NCBI RefSeq assembly: GCF_033958435.1
Contig: NC_134137.1
Coordinates: 253,812,501-253,876,500 of the forward strand
Direction: 5' to 3'
Length of the DNA stretch: 64,000 nt
Origin: Carettochelys insculpta
Lineage: Eukaryota > Chordata > Testudines > Carettochelyidae
Notes under the pieces: model-generated
Told to the model about the DNA's origin: nothing
The model's database searches: none
The model's input: only the letters and a program-made list of their open reading frames with translations
In this document: piece by piece, positions 1 to 12,766 of the stretch
Numbering within the stretch: position 1 is the stretch's first letter
Layout: each line of letters starts with the position of its first letter
Position numbers and translations under genes: made by a program

Positions 1-1032
1 TGGTTGCCCAGATGACCTGCATGGAAGGAATGGAGAGCATGCACACTGCGAGTGCATGTCAGGGTGCCCTGGAGCCCCTTATCCCCGGTCCCTCCATCCA
101 TGCCTCTCCCCTGTCCCCTCCAGGACTCCCAGTCCCCAGCTGTTCCCCTTGGCCAGGAGGCCCCATCCTGGCTGTGGTGGGTGTGTGACCTGAGAATGGC
201 TTAACTCCAGGACAGCCCTGATGGTGGCCTTGCCAACCCTGAACTGGTGGCCAATTGAGCGGTGATTGTCTGGGGTGGCCAGCTTCCATATGGCAATTGC
301 AACCCTCTTCTCCAGGGGAAGCATGGGCCACACCTGCACGTCCTGGTGCTGAAGGGCAGGGGCCAGCCAGTGGCACAGCTCCAGGAATGTCTCCTTCCTC
401 ATGTGGAGGTTCTGGAGCCATCACTCATTGTCCCACTCAAGCATCACCACTCGGTCCCATCACTCAGTGCTGGTGGTGTAGAGCCACAAGAACAACATGG
501 TGCTGGGGATGGAGCTCGGACAGTGCCGCATGGTGAGGGCCTGCAGGATGGGGGTAGGAGGGTCAGCTTCCAAAGGAGGTAGAGGACGGTGAGGACAATC
601 ACGGCCAGCAGTCTGGCCTGGTCATTGGTGGCATCCGTGTCAGGGAGCTGAAGGGAATCCATGGTGGTCTGCGGGATCCTGGGTTAACTCTGGACACAGG
701 GTCTGTGGTGCTGTGTCTTGCAGAGCAGCCCTCAGTGTGTGCAGAGCAGGATTGTTTGGGAGTGGCTCTTTAAGGGAGCAGCTGGCTGTGGGGCCCTGAA
801 GTGCTTGTCTGCCTTGCCACCCCTTCTGTGGTGTTTCCTGGCTCGTTCTTTTGAAAGGGCGCCCCTTGGTGTGTGGACACTCCCTTTTCAAAGAGCACCT
901 CCATCTGTCGAAAGGACGGATCAGAAGATCAATTAACTTTTGGGTGTATGTACCCTCTTTCAAAACCCAGTCTTTCAGAAGATGCCTTCTAGAAGATGGC
1001 CTTCCAAAGCATGCTGTAGTGTAGACACTGCC
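1..1032 (-). mobile_element. PIF/Harbinger DNA transposon, 5' half, running off the window
   Basis: The right end, read on the minus strand, starts GGCAGTGTCTACACTACAG and matches the end type of the MITEs elsewhere in this window. Inward lie a GC-rich block (about 755-795) with the CTTTAAGGGAGC motif shared with those MITEs, then a decayed transposase N-terminus read leftward. The catalytic half and the other end would lie before base 1. The left boundary and target duplication are therefore not visible. The superfamily call rests on the protein motifs given in the pseudogene entry and on the ends. Confidence 0.75.
79..662 (-). pseudogene. HARBI1-like transposase, N-terminal fragment, frameshifted
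   Basis: This is a fossil of the Harbinger nuclease-transposase, which in an intact element cuts and joins transposon DNA in the nucleus. A start codon at 660-662 opens a frame beginning MDSLQLPDTD that runs to about 444. The similarity then changes frame, and 402-79 reads MRKETFLELCHWLAP, PLEKRVAIAIWKLATPD and IGHQFRVGKATI. These are the characteristic N-terminal helical region of HARBI1-like proteins, ahead of the DDE domain. The catalytic domain is not in the window. At least one frameshift separates the two segments, so no intact product is expected. A 60-codon hydrophobic and Cys-rich stretch between them is probably read in the wrong frame. Family assignment is strong on motif order; the exact subfamily is not determined. 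Confidence 0.7.
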
Positions 1033-1165
1033 AACGAGGGGAATAAGTTTACATACAAATCAAAACAACATCGCTGATTGCAGCAGGGCAATCATTGATG
1101 AAACCCACTGATTTAACAGCTGCGGAATTTTTTTTTTCCAAAATAATTGCTGGGTTTGGAAAATA

Positions 1166-2038
1166 CAGTAAGCCCTCGAGACAAAACTCGAGTTAACCCT
1201 CATGTCTCATGTTAACGTGACTGCTGTCCCTGACAGGAGCACTTTCCTGCCCGGTGGGCAGCCACAACTCAGGCTGCCATCTCTGACAAGAGTGGAGAAA
1301 CTGCTCCTGTCAGGGGCAGCAGCCTGATTCTTGCCACCCCTGTCAGGAGCAGTTTGCTGGTCCTGGAGTGGCAAGGAGCTGGGAACCAGGAGGCAACCTG
1401 GCTCCTCACTCCCCTCTATTTGCAGAGCCAGGAAACTAAGCAGTGCAGCAGCCCTGGTTAGTTTCCTGCCTCCAAGGAATGGAGGGGAGCTGGGAGCCAG
1501 GCTGCCCCGCTCCCGGCTTCCCTCCACTGGCTGGAGCCAGGAAGCTCACCAAGGCTGCTGCCCTGGTCAGTTTCCCAGTTCTGCCTGGCTCCCAGCTCCC
1601 TGAAACTTGTGGGACTCAGGAAACTGCAGGCTGGTCAGTTTCCTGGGTCCCTTAAGTGGTGGGGAGCTGGGAACCAATTGGCAGCTTGGTTCCCATCTCC
1701 CCACCACTTGCGGGAGCCGGGAAACTGACCCGCTTGATTCCCAGCTCCCTGCCACTTGGAGAATCCAGGAAACTGACCAGCCATCTGCTGGTCAGTTTCC
1801 CGGGTCCCCTAAGCACTGGGGAGCTGGGAACCAGTCTGCCTCTTGGCTCCAGTCTCTCTGCTGCTTATAGGACCCAGGAAACTCACCAGCACATGGCTGT
1901 CCCTGGGCTTCCTGACTCTGGGAGCCCAAGGGACCCAGGAATCAGGCTGCAGCCTGGTTCCTGTCTCCTCTCAATTTGCGCAGAAATTCGAGTTACACAG
2001 GGGTTGCGTTCACCCCCACATAACTTGAGTGTTTACTG
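1166..2038. mobile_element. Tigger/pogo-like Tc1/mariner element, non-autonomous
   Basis: The element begins CAGTAAGCCCTCGAG and ends with the inverted form (CTCAAGT near 2020, then TTTACTG), directly flanked by TA on both sides (1164-1165 and 2039-2040). This is the target duplication and end type of pogo/Tigger elements. The 873-bp interior is not coding. It consists of degenerate direct and inverted copies of a GGTCAGTTTCC / GGAAACTGACC module with GAGCTGGGAACCA between. A second element with the same ends and module is at 13311. Confidence 0.75.
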
Positions 2039-2920
2039 TAATATTTTAAATTGAGCCTACTGGCATAGTCTGTATTTCTGGGGAAAGGGCTGGATCTGTG
2101 CTTGTCAACAGCTTTGTTTTGTGTGTTAGATTTTGGGGTGCACTTTTCTCAATACTTGTTATTTGTAGGCTGTCCTACAGTAATTGAAATGATAAAAATA
2201 TATGTATCAGTATAATCAGGCCCACACAATTACACTTTTTAAAACTTTGTTACATCAACAGAAAATGCTCCATATAAATAAACTGAAACACTGATCCTTC
2301 ACTGCTTAATAATTTGTTCAGTCATTTACAATCGCACAAAGTGGGGGTGACATGGTCACAAAAAGCTGTATTTTGAATTGCTAGCATTTCACACTGTGGT
2401 TGTACACTATAAACAACTTGAACTTTTGTACAACTCTATGAACAATTTTGTGTTCTGTCTAGCTACCTGATGCATTGTGTGAAAATGAGTTTTCCAGGTT
2501 TGCATATTGAACAGTGCAGAACAGGAAAAAGTTAAGCCAAAGAATCTAAATCTTACTTGTGTAAAATGCATAAACACTCCTTCACAAACAGCTTTAAAAA
2601 GAAAAAAAAGTATTTTAGGGCACATTTGTGAAAAACATATGCCAAATAAGTGCCCTGAACTTTCAAAAGTGCTGAGTACCCAGCAGATGTCCCTGGAGCC
2701 CAGCAACACTTATTTAAGCAGGGGAATATGGTCTTACGAGCCCAACTTCAATGACTAAGGTTAAAAAAATGCATGTTATCTGTGACAGATCTTGCTACCT
2801 GCTATGCATAATCTCAAAAACTGGGGGTACAATTAAAATCTGCTGTGTCATTTCTGGACTCTCCTTCCCCAGTTTTCATAATGAACTGCAAATGTTTTCA
2901 GAAAGAGCAGCCACTCCTCT

Positions 2921-2966
2921 GAAAATTCTGAACTTTAGGGTTTGAAAATTCTGAACTTTAGGGTTC
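2921..2966. repeat. 23-bp direct tandem duplication
   Basis: Two adjacent copies of a 23-base unit starting GAAAATTCTGAACTTTAGGG lie at 2921-2943 and 2944-2966, differing only at the last base. This is a simple recent slippage-type duplication. Confidence 0.9.
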
Positions 2967-5609
2967 ATGGTAAATTTAACCCACGTACGTCTGCAAGAGC
3001 TAGGAAAAAAATCTCTTGAATAGAGATCTTTATTCCCTTGTTTTAAAGGCCCTATTTTCTTTTTTCTTGGTCTGGAGCAATTGTCTGTGTTGTAATAGTC
3101 TGCTACAGGAATGGGGTGGAGAAGGCCCGGAATGACCAAATAGCAGGAGCTGGTACAGCACTTGCTGGAATAATGGTCAAGTCTCTTGGCAGCGTTCCAG
3201 TGCAGAGAAGTCTGAGGTTTACACATCCTCTGCCACCAGCTAGGTCATAGTGCAGAACAGCCTAAGAAGAAAAGATAAGCCATAAGGAAGAAACCAGGAC
3301 CAGAACTAGAGCAGGTTTGTTAAAAATTATTATTAATAAAGAATGACATTCAAATCAAATAGATTTTAATACAATTGGCTTTCAGTAGAACACCACAACA
3401 GAGGCTGTGGGGATACTGCAATGACTGACCTAGCTGAAAGGAAAGAAGATTCTGGGAAAAAACCCCGAAGGCCTACAATAGACATTATTTACACGGTACA
3501 TATTCTGCAGTGTCTAGGTGAGCAAACAAACCAAATTCTATTCCGCTCATCCCTCAAGTAGGAATCAAGTTTAGTGTCTATAACCCCTGAGATAGTATTA
3601 ACAGACTGACACCCTAGCCACAGAAAAAATTAAGTAGGCAAGTGACTTTGTTGTGGACTTTCCACCATGACCAAAATGCTTCTGAAATCACATCTACTCA
3701 GAGACCAGCCACTAATATTTGGAGTAAGTGCCTGTGTCTCACAGATTCATAGTTATGCTTGAGTGACATAGGTTTACTGATTCTTTACTAAGGTGTCCAT
3801 GGCTTTCACAAAGTGGAATCATTGTCATCAGTTGGGGGAGATTTTCAAGCAGGAAAACAAAAGATAGGTTCCCAGCTCCCTTTGAAAGTCAGCATCAGAG
3901 CAGTCAGTGGATGGAAGGGCTAAGAGCAAGTGCAGAGGGCAATGAGAGAATGCATTGAGGGGGAACCTGGAACCCTGAATTTGGTCATTATTCATAAAGT
4001 GGGAGCCAGGCACGTAACTGCCATTTGTGCCTTTGAAAAGGTCCCACTGTCTGAATAAGGAACATATAATTGTTACCTAGTCAATATTGGATTCCCCCTA
4101 TGAACGATATATGTCTCTTAGCTGCACCATCCCCTGAATGCTCTGTCCAGCGCTCTTCTCCTGTCCCACCTTCTCCCATTATGGCTGCCTACAAAAACAG
4201 TTTTTGGGTGCTGGGACTGATATTGAACACAAATCACTGCTCCCACTCATGCCACCTCACACATCCAGCTGGCTGGTGAGTAGTGGGAATACAATCATTG
4301 GGCTGACCCATCTAGATAGAGGAGCATCCATGTAAATGAGCCAGCCATGTAGCGCCCTAATGCAAACAAACATTCTGGGATGGACTGATTTCATCATAGT
4401 AAGTAATGTGCAGTACACTGCCAGTGTCATTTGTTTCTGCAGGAGAAATGGCCAATGGTGCTGCCCTGGGCTTCCTCGTGTGTCCTATCGGTAAGTGGCA
4501 GTTTAAAATCTCTTTAAGAGTGGTGAAGGAGTGGGAGGACAGGGAGTCCTTACAAGCATCACTAAAGGAGGAAGCTAGCAACTATGCTAACTGTGCCACC
4601 TCTCCAGCAAATTATCTGTCTGAATGGGGTCTGCAGCCTTTGACTCTCCATATATGCTTTCCCCTAATGGTTGGAGTTCTCAGGGAACAGATCACAGTCC
4701 AATTTGCACCTCAGCATTTTTAATCCACAATCTAACTCACATATTGTAGACCCAAAGGTCAAAAGTTAGAGACACGTGAGTCTCAGATTTACATAGGAAA
4801 GGAGATTTGGCTACAACTACAGATGCATTTGAGAAAAGACAAGTGGCACACCCTTTATAGAAACATAACAACCCTTTTAAAAGTCCATGTGTTCAGTAGA
4901 ATTATATTGATAGCGCAGTCATTAGGTACAATGTACACCTGCTAATAGAGGCATGAAGTTCATATGTATACAGAGAGAATGGTTAGTGGAGATGAGTATG
5001 GCAAGAGTCCATCTAGTGCAAAGAACATGTTCAAATCAGATTCTGTCCATACGTTGCTATTGCAATCCTAGCTACAGCACTACCAAAAATAAAATAAAAG
5101 CTACTTTGCTAAAATAGGGTTTTTTTATTCATTACACAATAAATACATTACTCAGTGTCTGTATAAACACATGGGCCTAGACTGTATAAATGCATGGGCC
5201 TAGTATTCCAATCTTTGGCCAGACAAAATTCCCTTTCAGACAGATAATCTTCTTACAAAGAGAGGGAAGTAGGGAGGCAAAACACCAGAGGGAACCTAGA
5301 GCTCTCAGGAAGGCTGAATCATGTGTGAAGATGTTAGCTTCGTACCAGCTCTGTCCCCCATTGCAGCCACACTACCAGGGATCTCTCCTGGCTCCACAGA
5401 AGTGAGGGTTGGTGTCTATATGGCTTGGGTCTGTTTAATCATTACCAAATTTCCATTCATTTGGATACTGAATGTTGTGGATCCCCTCATTTGAACCCTT
5501 TCCATGAAAACAGCCCCCTCAGTACTCATACCTATGGAGAACAATCTGGCCTGTTGACTTGTCTAGGCATTTTGCCTGGGTAAAGGCCTGAAGCCCCTGA
5601 AAAAATACT

Positions 5610-5634
5610 GAGAGAGAGAGAGGGTGAGAGAGAT
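5610..5634. repeat. GA-rich microsatellite
   Basis: A short interrupted (GA)n run, GAGAGAGAGAGGGTGAGAGAG. Confidence 0.85.
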
Positions 5635-7562
5635 GCACACATATATTGGTCGGTTAATACCTCTGCAGGAACACACTAGCTTTTTATACAGTTTCTTGGT
5701 CTGCTGGGAAAGCTTGTTTGTAAATATTTATTCTTGTCTTTAGTGAAGAGTTTTTCCATGATGTTTTGAATCCTTTTTTCAAGCCTTTGTTAGCTGTGCT
5801 TGGAAGAATTCCAAAAACAGTAGAGTACTTCAAACACAAACACTTTAAAAATATGGGGGTCTCACAAACTACATTGGTACAATAAAACTCTTTCACCCCA
5901 ATCCACTCAAGAGAAGTTTCATATTTCAAAGGCAACAAAGCCATCTCCCTTTCATCCCTCAATACACCTTACTACTTCTGTGCAACAAGAGGTAATTGAG
6001 AATCATCAGTTCTATACCATGTTGTATGACATGGGGTCCTTGAATTCATAAGTATCTTTAGTTCTGTAAGGAGTCAAAAGCTGAAGAAAGGACTTAATAT
6101 TTGTGTGACATATTGCCATCTCCAGTACCCTTTTTCTATGTCAACAGAGAGCACGCGATGGTTACAGAAAAACAACAAAACTAGAAGTTTGTTTCATCAA
6201 ATTGTTTTTGTAATGAGTTTGTTGAAGGTTTGTTTTCACTCTCAAGTATTTATGGCTTGCGCAACCATAACATCACAACCTGAAACCCTACCACAGTGCT
6301 GCTTTTCTTACATTATTTTGTTGCAGAAGCAAATCACTCCATACATTTCCTTAGAACTTCTAGAAATGTCTTCCAAACAAACATATCCTTTAGAATAAGG
6401 TAACTGATTTAAGTTTATGAGGAACAATGAACCAGGGAATCTAATCACTTCCCCTCTCCTCCAACCTTATAAACAACAACAATAACAAAAACTAGATTAA
6501 GAATGGCTGAACCAATTTGAAATCCACTCATAGATGATGGGTGTGAAAAATTGACTCCTTGGAAGTTGGTAGGTTTGTGTTCTGCTTAAAAGAAATTGCA
6601 GGAAAAGTAGAGAGAGAGGGAGCACATGGAAAGAAAAAGTTTTGTGGAATAAATAAGATAAAAAAAGGGAACAGATCTAGAAGAGTGAAAGCCTAATACA
6701 GAGAGACAATGATTTCAATAGGAAACTAAAGGCAGAATATATCCCATGTATAGGGTATCCTTTATCTAGCCCTACTTGGGAAGTGGTTCTGTTCCTAATG
6801 TACATCACAGGTTTCATGGTAGCTAGAAAAACAACTATTTTACATGTAAACTCCCTTTTGGGAAGGAGTACGAAGGGAACTTTATCTGAAGAAAAATAAA
6901 CTAATTTTATGACCTCAAGAAGTAACTCACATGAGACATGAGTATGGTCATATTTTTTGCTGCTGTGCAGTGCCACTGAAGTAATGAAAGTCTACATGTA
7001 TAGAGTTTTCCCCGCACACAGCCACAGGGGAAACTTGAGGTTTGGGTTACTAACTGTGGAAATAGCTATGTGCATGAACAGGCCAAAGGGTCACAAAACA
7101 GAACTCCAAGAGGTTTACCTATCAGTGTACTAGACTGAAACTAGCATGCAAGCTGTTCTCCAGAGTGTTATCAAAGAAGCGTTCTGTGCCAATAAGTAGG
7201 CACTAAAAACCCAGTCTCATAGTTAAATGTGGAAATATTTTAAATGTAAAATAAACCAGAAAGTTTTATGTAAGAGTTCAGCTCTCCTCTCACATGACTA
7301 TTACACCAACAGCTTCATTGACTTCCGTGCAGTTACTCCTGATTTACACAGGTGACAGAATCAGGCAAGTTGTGCACATGTTACTCACCCATACAGAAAG
7401 ATACATTTTACTGTGCACCTCAAATGAGTAAATACATACAGTAAATAAAATAAAATAAGCAAAGCATTGTAAGTCAATATTGAAATATTAATAGATGAAA
7501 ACACTATATAGTGGGATATGAATGACAAATCAAACTATTTACCAGAATAACAGATTGCTTTA

Positions 7563-7704
7563 TTGTTGGAGGTTTTCAAGAAGAGGTTAGACAAATATCT
7601 ATCAGGAATGGTCTAGATAATACTTAGTTCTGCCTCAGTTCAGGGAAAGGACGAGATGCCCTATTGAGGTCTCTTCCTGACCTGCATTTCTGTGATTCTA
7701 TATA
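7563..7704 (+). mobile_element. CR1 LINE, 3' end only
   Basis: The segment starts TTGTTGGAGGTTTTCAAG, contains GGTTAGACAAATATCTATC and GGTCTAGATAATACTTAG, and ends GTGATTCTATA. These are hallmark positions of the sauropsid CR1 3' untranslated region with its ATTCTATG-type tail. It is a 5'-truncated copy, as is usual for CR1, with no coding sequence retained. Confidence 0.85.
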
Positions 7705-8985
7705 GACATAAACAAAAAAAAAACCAAGAGAGAGTGTTTGTAGCTAATATAGAGAAATGTTAGTCATATTTTTAGGCTACTTCTTTTTTTTCTGAGAAGT
7801 TAGAGGACTACTAAGTGATTAAGTACTCAACCAACATGCCTCTTTTAATTTCTCTATAATTAATCAAGTTTGTAATAGATATTAAGTCCTGCAGTACTAG
7901 TTGTTTTTCTGTTGTCTCAGTGTTACATTTCTGAGTTAACCTATAATTAAAAAATGTACTTAACAAGTAGCTCTGCTTCTTATCTTGGTATTTTGTTTTT
8001 TGCCTTCTCTAAAGAAAGAGCATGAAACCCCCTCTAGTGGAAGAAGTCTAAAACTGTGACCTACAATGTCTGAAACTGATAAGTGATGATGGAATCATTA
8101 GAGTTTAAGCAGTCAATGAATTAAATTCCTTGAATCGTGCATCATTTCAAACCCATTATGTCAAGAAAGGTGCTATGCTGCTTGGATTCCTTATTTCAGC
8201 ATGCAGGAAAGCACTTGCAATTTAACAGTGAAATGAAGGAAACAAGTTTCAGGCTAAGCATCCTGTTTCACTTTAACAAGAAAACAATTAGGCTGAGCCA
8301 CCCTACAATGTTTCCTTTTAATAAACACCCATTTCTAAATAGAAACCACTTTCTGAAAAGGCTTTCAGACAATGTAAAATATTTTTAAAAAATTCAAAAG
8401 ATGTAAACATATCCTACCTTAAAATTAAAGTCACAAAAAAAGATGGGATACTTTGTTTGTCTGAGTATACGCTTTCTAGATCGTTTGAATGGATGGATTT
8501 GTTTCAATATTTCTCTCCTCAAAAGATGGAAATGAAGTGTAGCATGCTAGGGTTGTATTCTAATAGTGTGAGCCTAGGACTGTCAGCTGTTCTCCTGAGC
8601 TGTATATCAGACTGATTCTGTCTAAGTCCTGATACAAGACATTCAGCTTCTCCACCTCAGTTTCCCTTTCTGAACAACAGGTTAACACTATCTTGATTAC
8701 TCGGAGCACCTTAAAAAAACACTATCCAGGCACAGACTGGATAGTGAGTACATAGGCTATGAGGTTTGTTATACATATATAATCTGTATGAAAGTGTATT
8801 TACATAGCAGGGACTAAAACCATTGTCTCACTATACAATATAAACCTGGGCTGATTCCTTATTGGGCAGTGACTTTGCTGTTGTAAAGGCCTAGTCAGGA
8901 AATGATACACTACAATGACAGCTACCCTCAGAGTAAGTTGACACTTCCATGCCTGGTTGTATGCAGGAAGTGACTTCTTATAGGC
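7705..8985. other. Unique AT-rich DNA with MIR-like fragment and short hairpin
   Basis: No gene is recognised. Around 8655-8700 the text CCTCAGTTTCCCTTTCTG resembles the 3' core of MIR-type SINEs. At 8720-8746 a perfect 10-bp inverted repeat (CACTATCCAG / CTGGATAGTG) encloses a 7-nt loop. Confidence 0.4.
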
Positions 8986-9315
8986 CAGGGGGCAGCAACC
9001 CCCTGCACAGGTGCCAAGAATGGCACATGAGCCGATCTTCATCAGCATGTGAGGTGGGGGCTCAGCCCTGCCCCTCCTCCCCCATGCACCCGGGAGCTTG
9101 CTCAAAGCCATGCCATCTATGGATTAACTAAACACCAGCTAATGCTACCAACCACACCTAAATGGTATAGCTCTGCCTCTTAATTAATTTATTAATGAAG
9201 CTGTTGTAAGTAGGACTATTAGTGATTTTAAAAAATATCACCAGCACTCAGACTGTACATAGAGGTCAAAAGGTCAAATTTCAGCACCCTGCCTCTGAAA
9301 AGTTGCTGACCCCTG
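8986..9315. mobile_element. hAT-type MITE, 330 bp
   Basis: The ends are CAGGGGGCAGCAACC and GTTGCTGACCCCTG, an imperfect inverted repeat of the hAT kind. The 8-bp flanks TTATAGGC and TTAAAGCC match at six of eight positions, as expected for an old hAT target duplication. The interior (CACATGAGC, CATCAGCATGTGAGG, CACCCGGGAGCTTGCTCAAAG) is shared with the element at 23071, so both belong to one family. No coding sequence is present. Confidence 0.8.
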
Positions 9316-12052
9316 TTAAAGCCATTACCAAAGCTCTCTAAACCTCCAAAAGTCTACATTGTGGATGAAGGTTCATACTAGTTCTTCTCTTACCCGGACT
9401 GGCATTGGTCTACCAAAAGGCTTGAATAACATCCTGTCAGGGGCCTAGGCCCACACCAGGGATGGGAATTCCACAAATTTGCACTCAGGGGACTTTGTCC
9501 AATCAGAGGAAATAGATAAACCATGTCAGAAGAAAAGGATATTTCCACCTCCATAGATCTAAGAATCTTCTAGTACTATCGTCTTCATAGCAGTACAGCT
9601 CCTCAAGGATTGGGAGAAGTTATTGGATCTACAATACACAGAGGAAGATGCAAATACTAATGGGCCATGAATCTGGAAGAGAGCAGCCATGTCCTAGTCC
9701 TTTTCCCTTCTGATCCACTGAGCTAGAACCTCACTGATCACCCATGACAGGGCTTCTGTAGGGCTGAGGGGGAAGCGGAGTAAAGCCTGCCAAGCCATTG
9801 CTCCCCGTTATGTTTTACAGCACGCAGGGAAGTTAGATAAAAATATAACACACTCTGTTAAAAGGGCAGTGGAACACTACCTTTTTTTTAAAGAATTTAG
9901 ACCATCACCACCATACAAGAACCCCAAATCCAGGCCCAGTGACGGGGTGGGGGGAAAGGTGCAAGGGGGCTAGTTGCCCCAGGACCCAGCAATTCTAAAG
10001 GGCCCAAGCTGCTTTACCGCAGGAACAACAGTGTCCAGAGCCACATGCCCTTTCAAATCACCACTGGAGCACTGCACAGTGCTCTCAGGGCTGGCTGGCA
10101 GGTGGGAGGCCAGCATGACATGCTCCGGGTGACGCTGAGTGCTGGCTGCACCAGGCCTGTCACTTCTGCCTGAAGCTCCACCCCCTCTGCAAGGGCAGAG
10201 CCCTCCCCACATCCACTCTGCCCAGGAGGCCAGCAAGTCTGTCACTCCCTTCACCCTCGCCCAAAACACAGATGCACTAAGCAGGCTGCTCCCTAAAAAA
10301 AATGCCCAATTCATCCCCTTCCTTTAGGTTGTTCGGCTGCTGACTGACTGCCGATCAGTAATTGCATGCCCTCCTACAGCGCTCCTAGCCGGCGAGCTGG
10401 ATCAGGAGACGCCTAAGCAGTTAAAGCAATTTAAATACAATTTTTCCACACACCACATCCTCTTTTCTATCTGAATTCTGCACATTTTGTTCATGTGAAG
10501 GCAAATACTAGGAGTATCTGGGATACTACTTTCCTTCAAAAACAAAAGCTATGCTCCCCTCCCGTCTTGGAAGATGAAAATTACCACTTAATATGGTATT
10601 TACATATATCTGCAAAGCTATAATCTGCACTCAGTGTGTAACCCTCGAAACCTTTCACAGCTTAGAGTTTTCAAAGGCTATTTGCTTTGACTTACAGGGC
10701 ATAGTTATCTCAGCAAACGATATCCTTATTAACGTCTCTCTCTTAACACACACACACACACACAGTCTTCTCACTAAATGTTCGTATTTACAGCTCATTT
10801 TCCAGCATTTGGGGAAATGCTATAAATTAGGTACAAGTGTTAAAAATTGAAGATGTTAGCAAGCATCAGATGAACATGAAAAGCCTCTTGTAATCAACAC
10901 ATTTGGCTAGGAAATACCCATGTTTGCTCTGAATATAAATTAACTTCTTAAAAGCCTTCTTTCAAAAAGAAGTGTCTTTTTATGTTTTAATATGTTGCTG
11001 TATGTTATCTACACTACAGTAAAATGTCTTAAAACGCTGCTATTTAACAATATCTAATTTATTTCAGGGACTTCACCTGCTCAGATATTTGCCTGAGCTC
11101 CCCTCAGTTGAGTGTTCTTTAATTTGCATGGCAAAGTGTGCACTCACTTTCAACACGCAGCTAGTTAAGTGCTCATGGAAAGCTGTGGTTGAGAACTCTC
11201 TTCAGTCTTTTCATGCAGCTATGCCAGTATTCACCATATTATTAAATGTGCTTAAAGCTGAGATTTTCTAGGGATCCTATAAACATTCAATGGGATTTGG
11301 ATCACTAAGGCCCTTTGAAAAGCCAAAGCATAAATAAATAATCATGGACTTATAAAGTTGTCATAGAAGGTAAAGAATTGAAAACCTAGCTTAAAAAAAA
11401 AACAGTTAAAAAATCTTGTTTTCTGGTGTTAGGAATTCCTCAAATAAGATTATCTCAGGTTTCTTCCAACAGAAATATTGAAACAAGACATGGGATGGGC
11501 CAGCCTGTATTAGTGTCCCTGGCCCCCTGCAGGGAAAAGCACTGCTCACGTAGTATATGTCCACATGCCCCTAATGGAGGATCTGTGCTCTGTAGTACAA
11601 GGAAGATGAAAACTGCAAGGTGTCTACTATGTGTGTCAGGAGAAATTCCTTCTCACACAAACTTGGCAATTGACTGGACACGAGTAAAAATATCACTATG
11701 ACAAAGTACTCAACCCTCTCTATACACCCATGTAGTACTCCATGTGCTATTCTGCTTCTTCAAAGGAGTAACCACATCTTTACCCAGAAGTTTAGTTTTT
11801 TTAACATTTTTAAAGTCCCTGTCTTCACCACCAACAAGCATCCCACTGTTCATTTTAATTAGGATTTCCCTGGTAGTTTTGACAGGCTTTGAAATTTTGA
11901 CAATTTTTACAAATAAGTGTGGTGCTTTTAACCTAGGGACTTTATCTGAATTCTTACTATATACATATAACAGCTGGAGTGTAATGTTGGCATATGGACA
12001 TTGGTTACTTCCAGTAATCCATGTGAGTTTTCAGTTTGACCAGTATGTCTTT
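9316..12052. other. Unique DNA with GC-rich patch and CA microsatellite
   Basis: No gene or RNA is recognised. A GC-rich block at about 9938-10320 (starting CAGTGACGGGGTGGGG) looks repeat-derived, but I cannot assign it. A (CA)n run sits at 10746-10764. The remainder is AT-rich with only short unassignable frames; one of 154 codons at 11744-12208 runs into the MITE at 12053 and is not convincing. Confidence 0.45.
10746..10764. repeat. (CA)n microsatellite
   Basis: An uninterrupted alternating AC run of 19 bases. Confidence 0.95.
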
Positions 12053-12763
12053 AGCCGTGTCTACACGTGCACGCTACTTCGAAGTAGCGGTGCCAACTTC
12101 GAAATAGCGCCCATCACAGCTACACGTGTTGGGCGCTATTTCGAAGTTGAAATCGATGTTAGGCGGCGAGACGTCGAAGTTGCTAACCCCATGAGGGGAT
12201 GGGAATAGTGCCCTACTTCGAAGTTGAACGTCGAAGTAGGGCAAGTGTAGACGATCCGCGTCCCACAACATCGAAATAGCGGGGTCCGCCATGGCGGCCA
12301 TCAGCTGAGGGGTTGAGAGACGCTCTCTCTCCAGCCCCGGCGGGGCTCTATGGTCACCGTGTGCAGCAGCCCTTAGCCCAGGGCTTCTGGCTGCTGCTGC
12401 TGCAGCTGGGGATCCATGCTGCATGCACAGGGTCTGCAACCAGTTGCCGGCTCTGTGGATCTTGTGTTGTTTAGTGCAACTGTGTCTGGGAGGGGCCCTT
12501 TAAGGGAGCGGCTTGCTGTTGAGTCCGCCCTGTGACCCTGTCTGCAGCTGTGCCTGGCACCCTTATTTCGATGTGTGCTACTGTGGCATGTAGACGTTCC
12601 CTCGCAGCGCCTATTTTGATGTGGTGCTGCCCAATGTCAAAGTTGAACGTCGACGTTGCCAGCCCTGGAGGACGTGTAGACGTTATTCATCGAAATAGAC
12701 TATTTCGATGTCGCTACATCGAAATAAGCTATTTCGATGTAGCGTGCACGTGTAGATGTAGCC
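12053..12763 (-). mobile_element. Harbinger-like MITE, copy 1 (711 bp)
   Basis: The ends are AGCCGTGTCTACACGTGCAC and, inverted, GTGCACGTGTAGATGTAGCC. They are flanked by a perfect TTT duplication (12050-12052, 12764-12766). Both subterminal regions carry repeated TTCGAA/ATCGAAATA palindromic modules, which may be transposase binding sites. The middle has a CAG/CTG-rich block and the motif GGGAGGGGCCCTTTAAGGG, shared with the transposase-bearing elements at 1-1032 and 38.6-41.0 kb. Orientation is set by the 121-codon frame at 12439-12074 on the minus strand. The frame lacks any known domain and I do not annotate it as a gene. Confidence 0.85.
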
Positions 12764-12766
12764 TTT

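Larger units (their letters stand above)
2041..7562. other. AT-rich DNA without recognisable genes
   Basis: I see no coding region, RNA gene or clear transposon here. Short frames up to about 116 codons exist on both strands but show no domain or conserved motif. Local curiosities, a 23-bp tandem duplication and a GA microsatellite, are listed separately. It may contain repeats too old to recognise by eye. Confidence 0.5.

Noticed and set aside
4406..4723. 105-codon plus-strand frame as an exon
   Set aside because: No recognisable domain or paired splice sites that would favour it over other chance frames.
12074..12439. 121-codon frame in MITE copy 1 and its counterparts as a host gene
   Set aside because: It lies wholly within a repeated transposon, overlaps another frame homologous to a transposase start, has Ala runs from CTG repeats and ends in terminal-repeat DNA.
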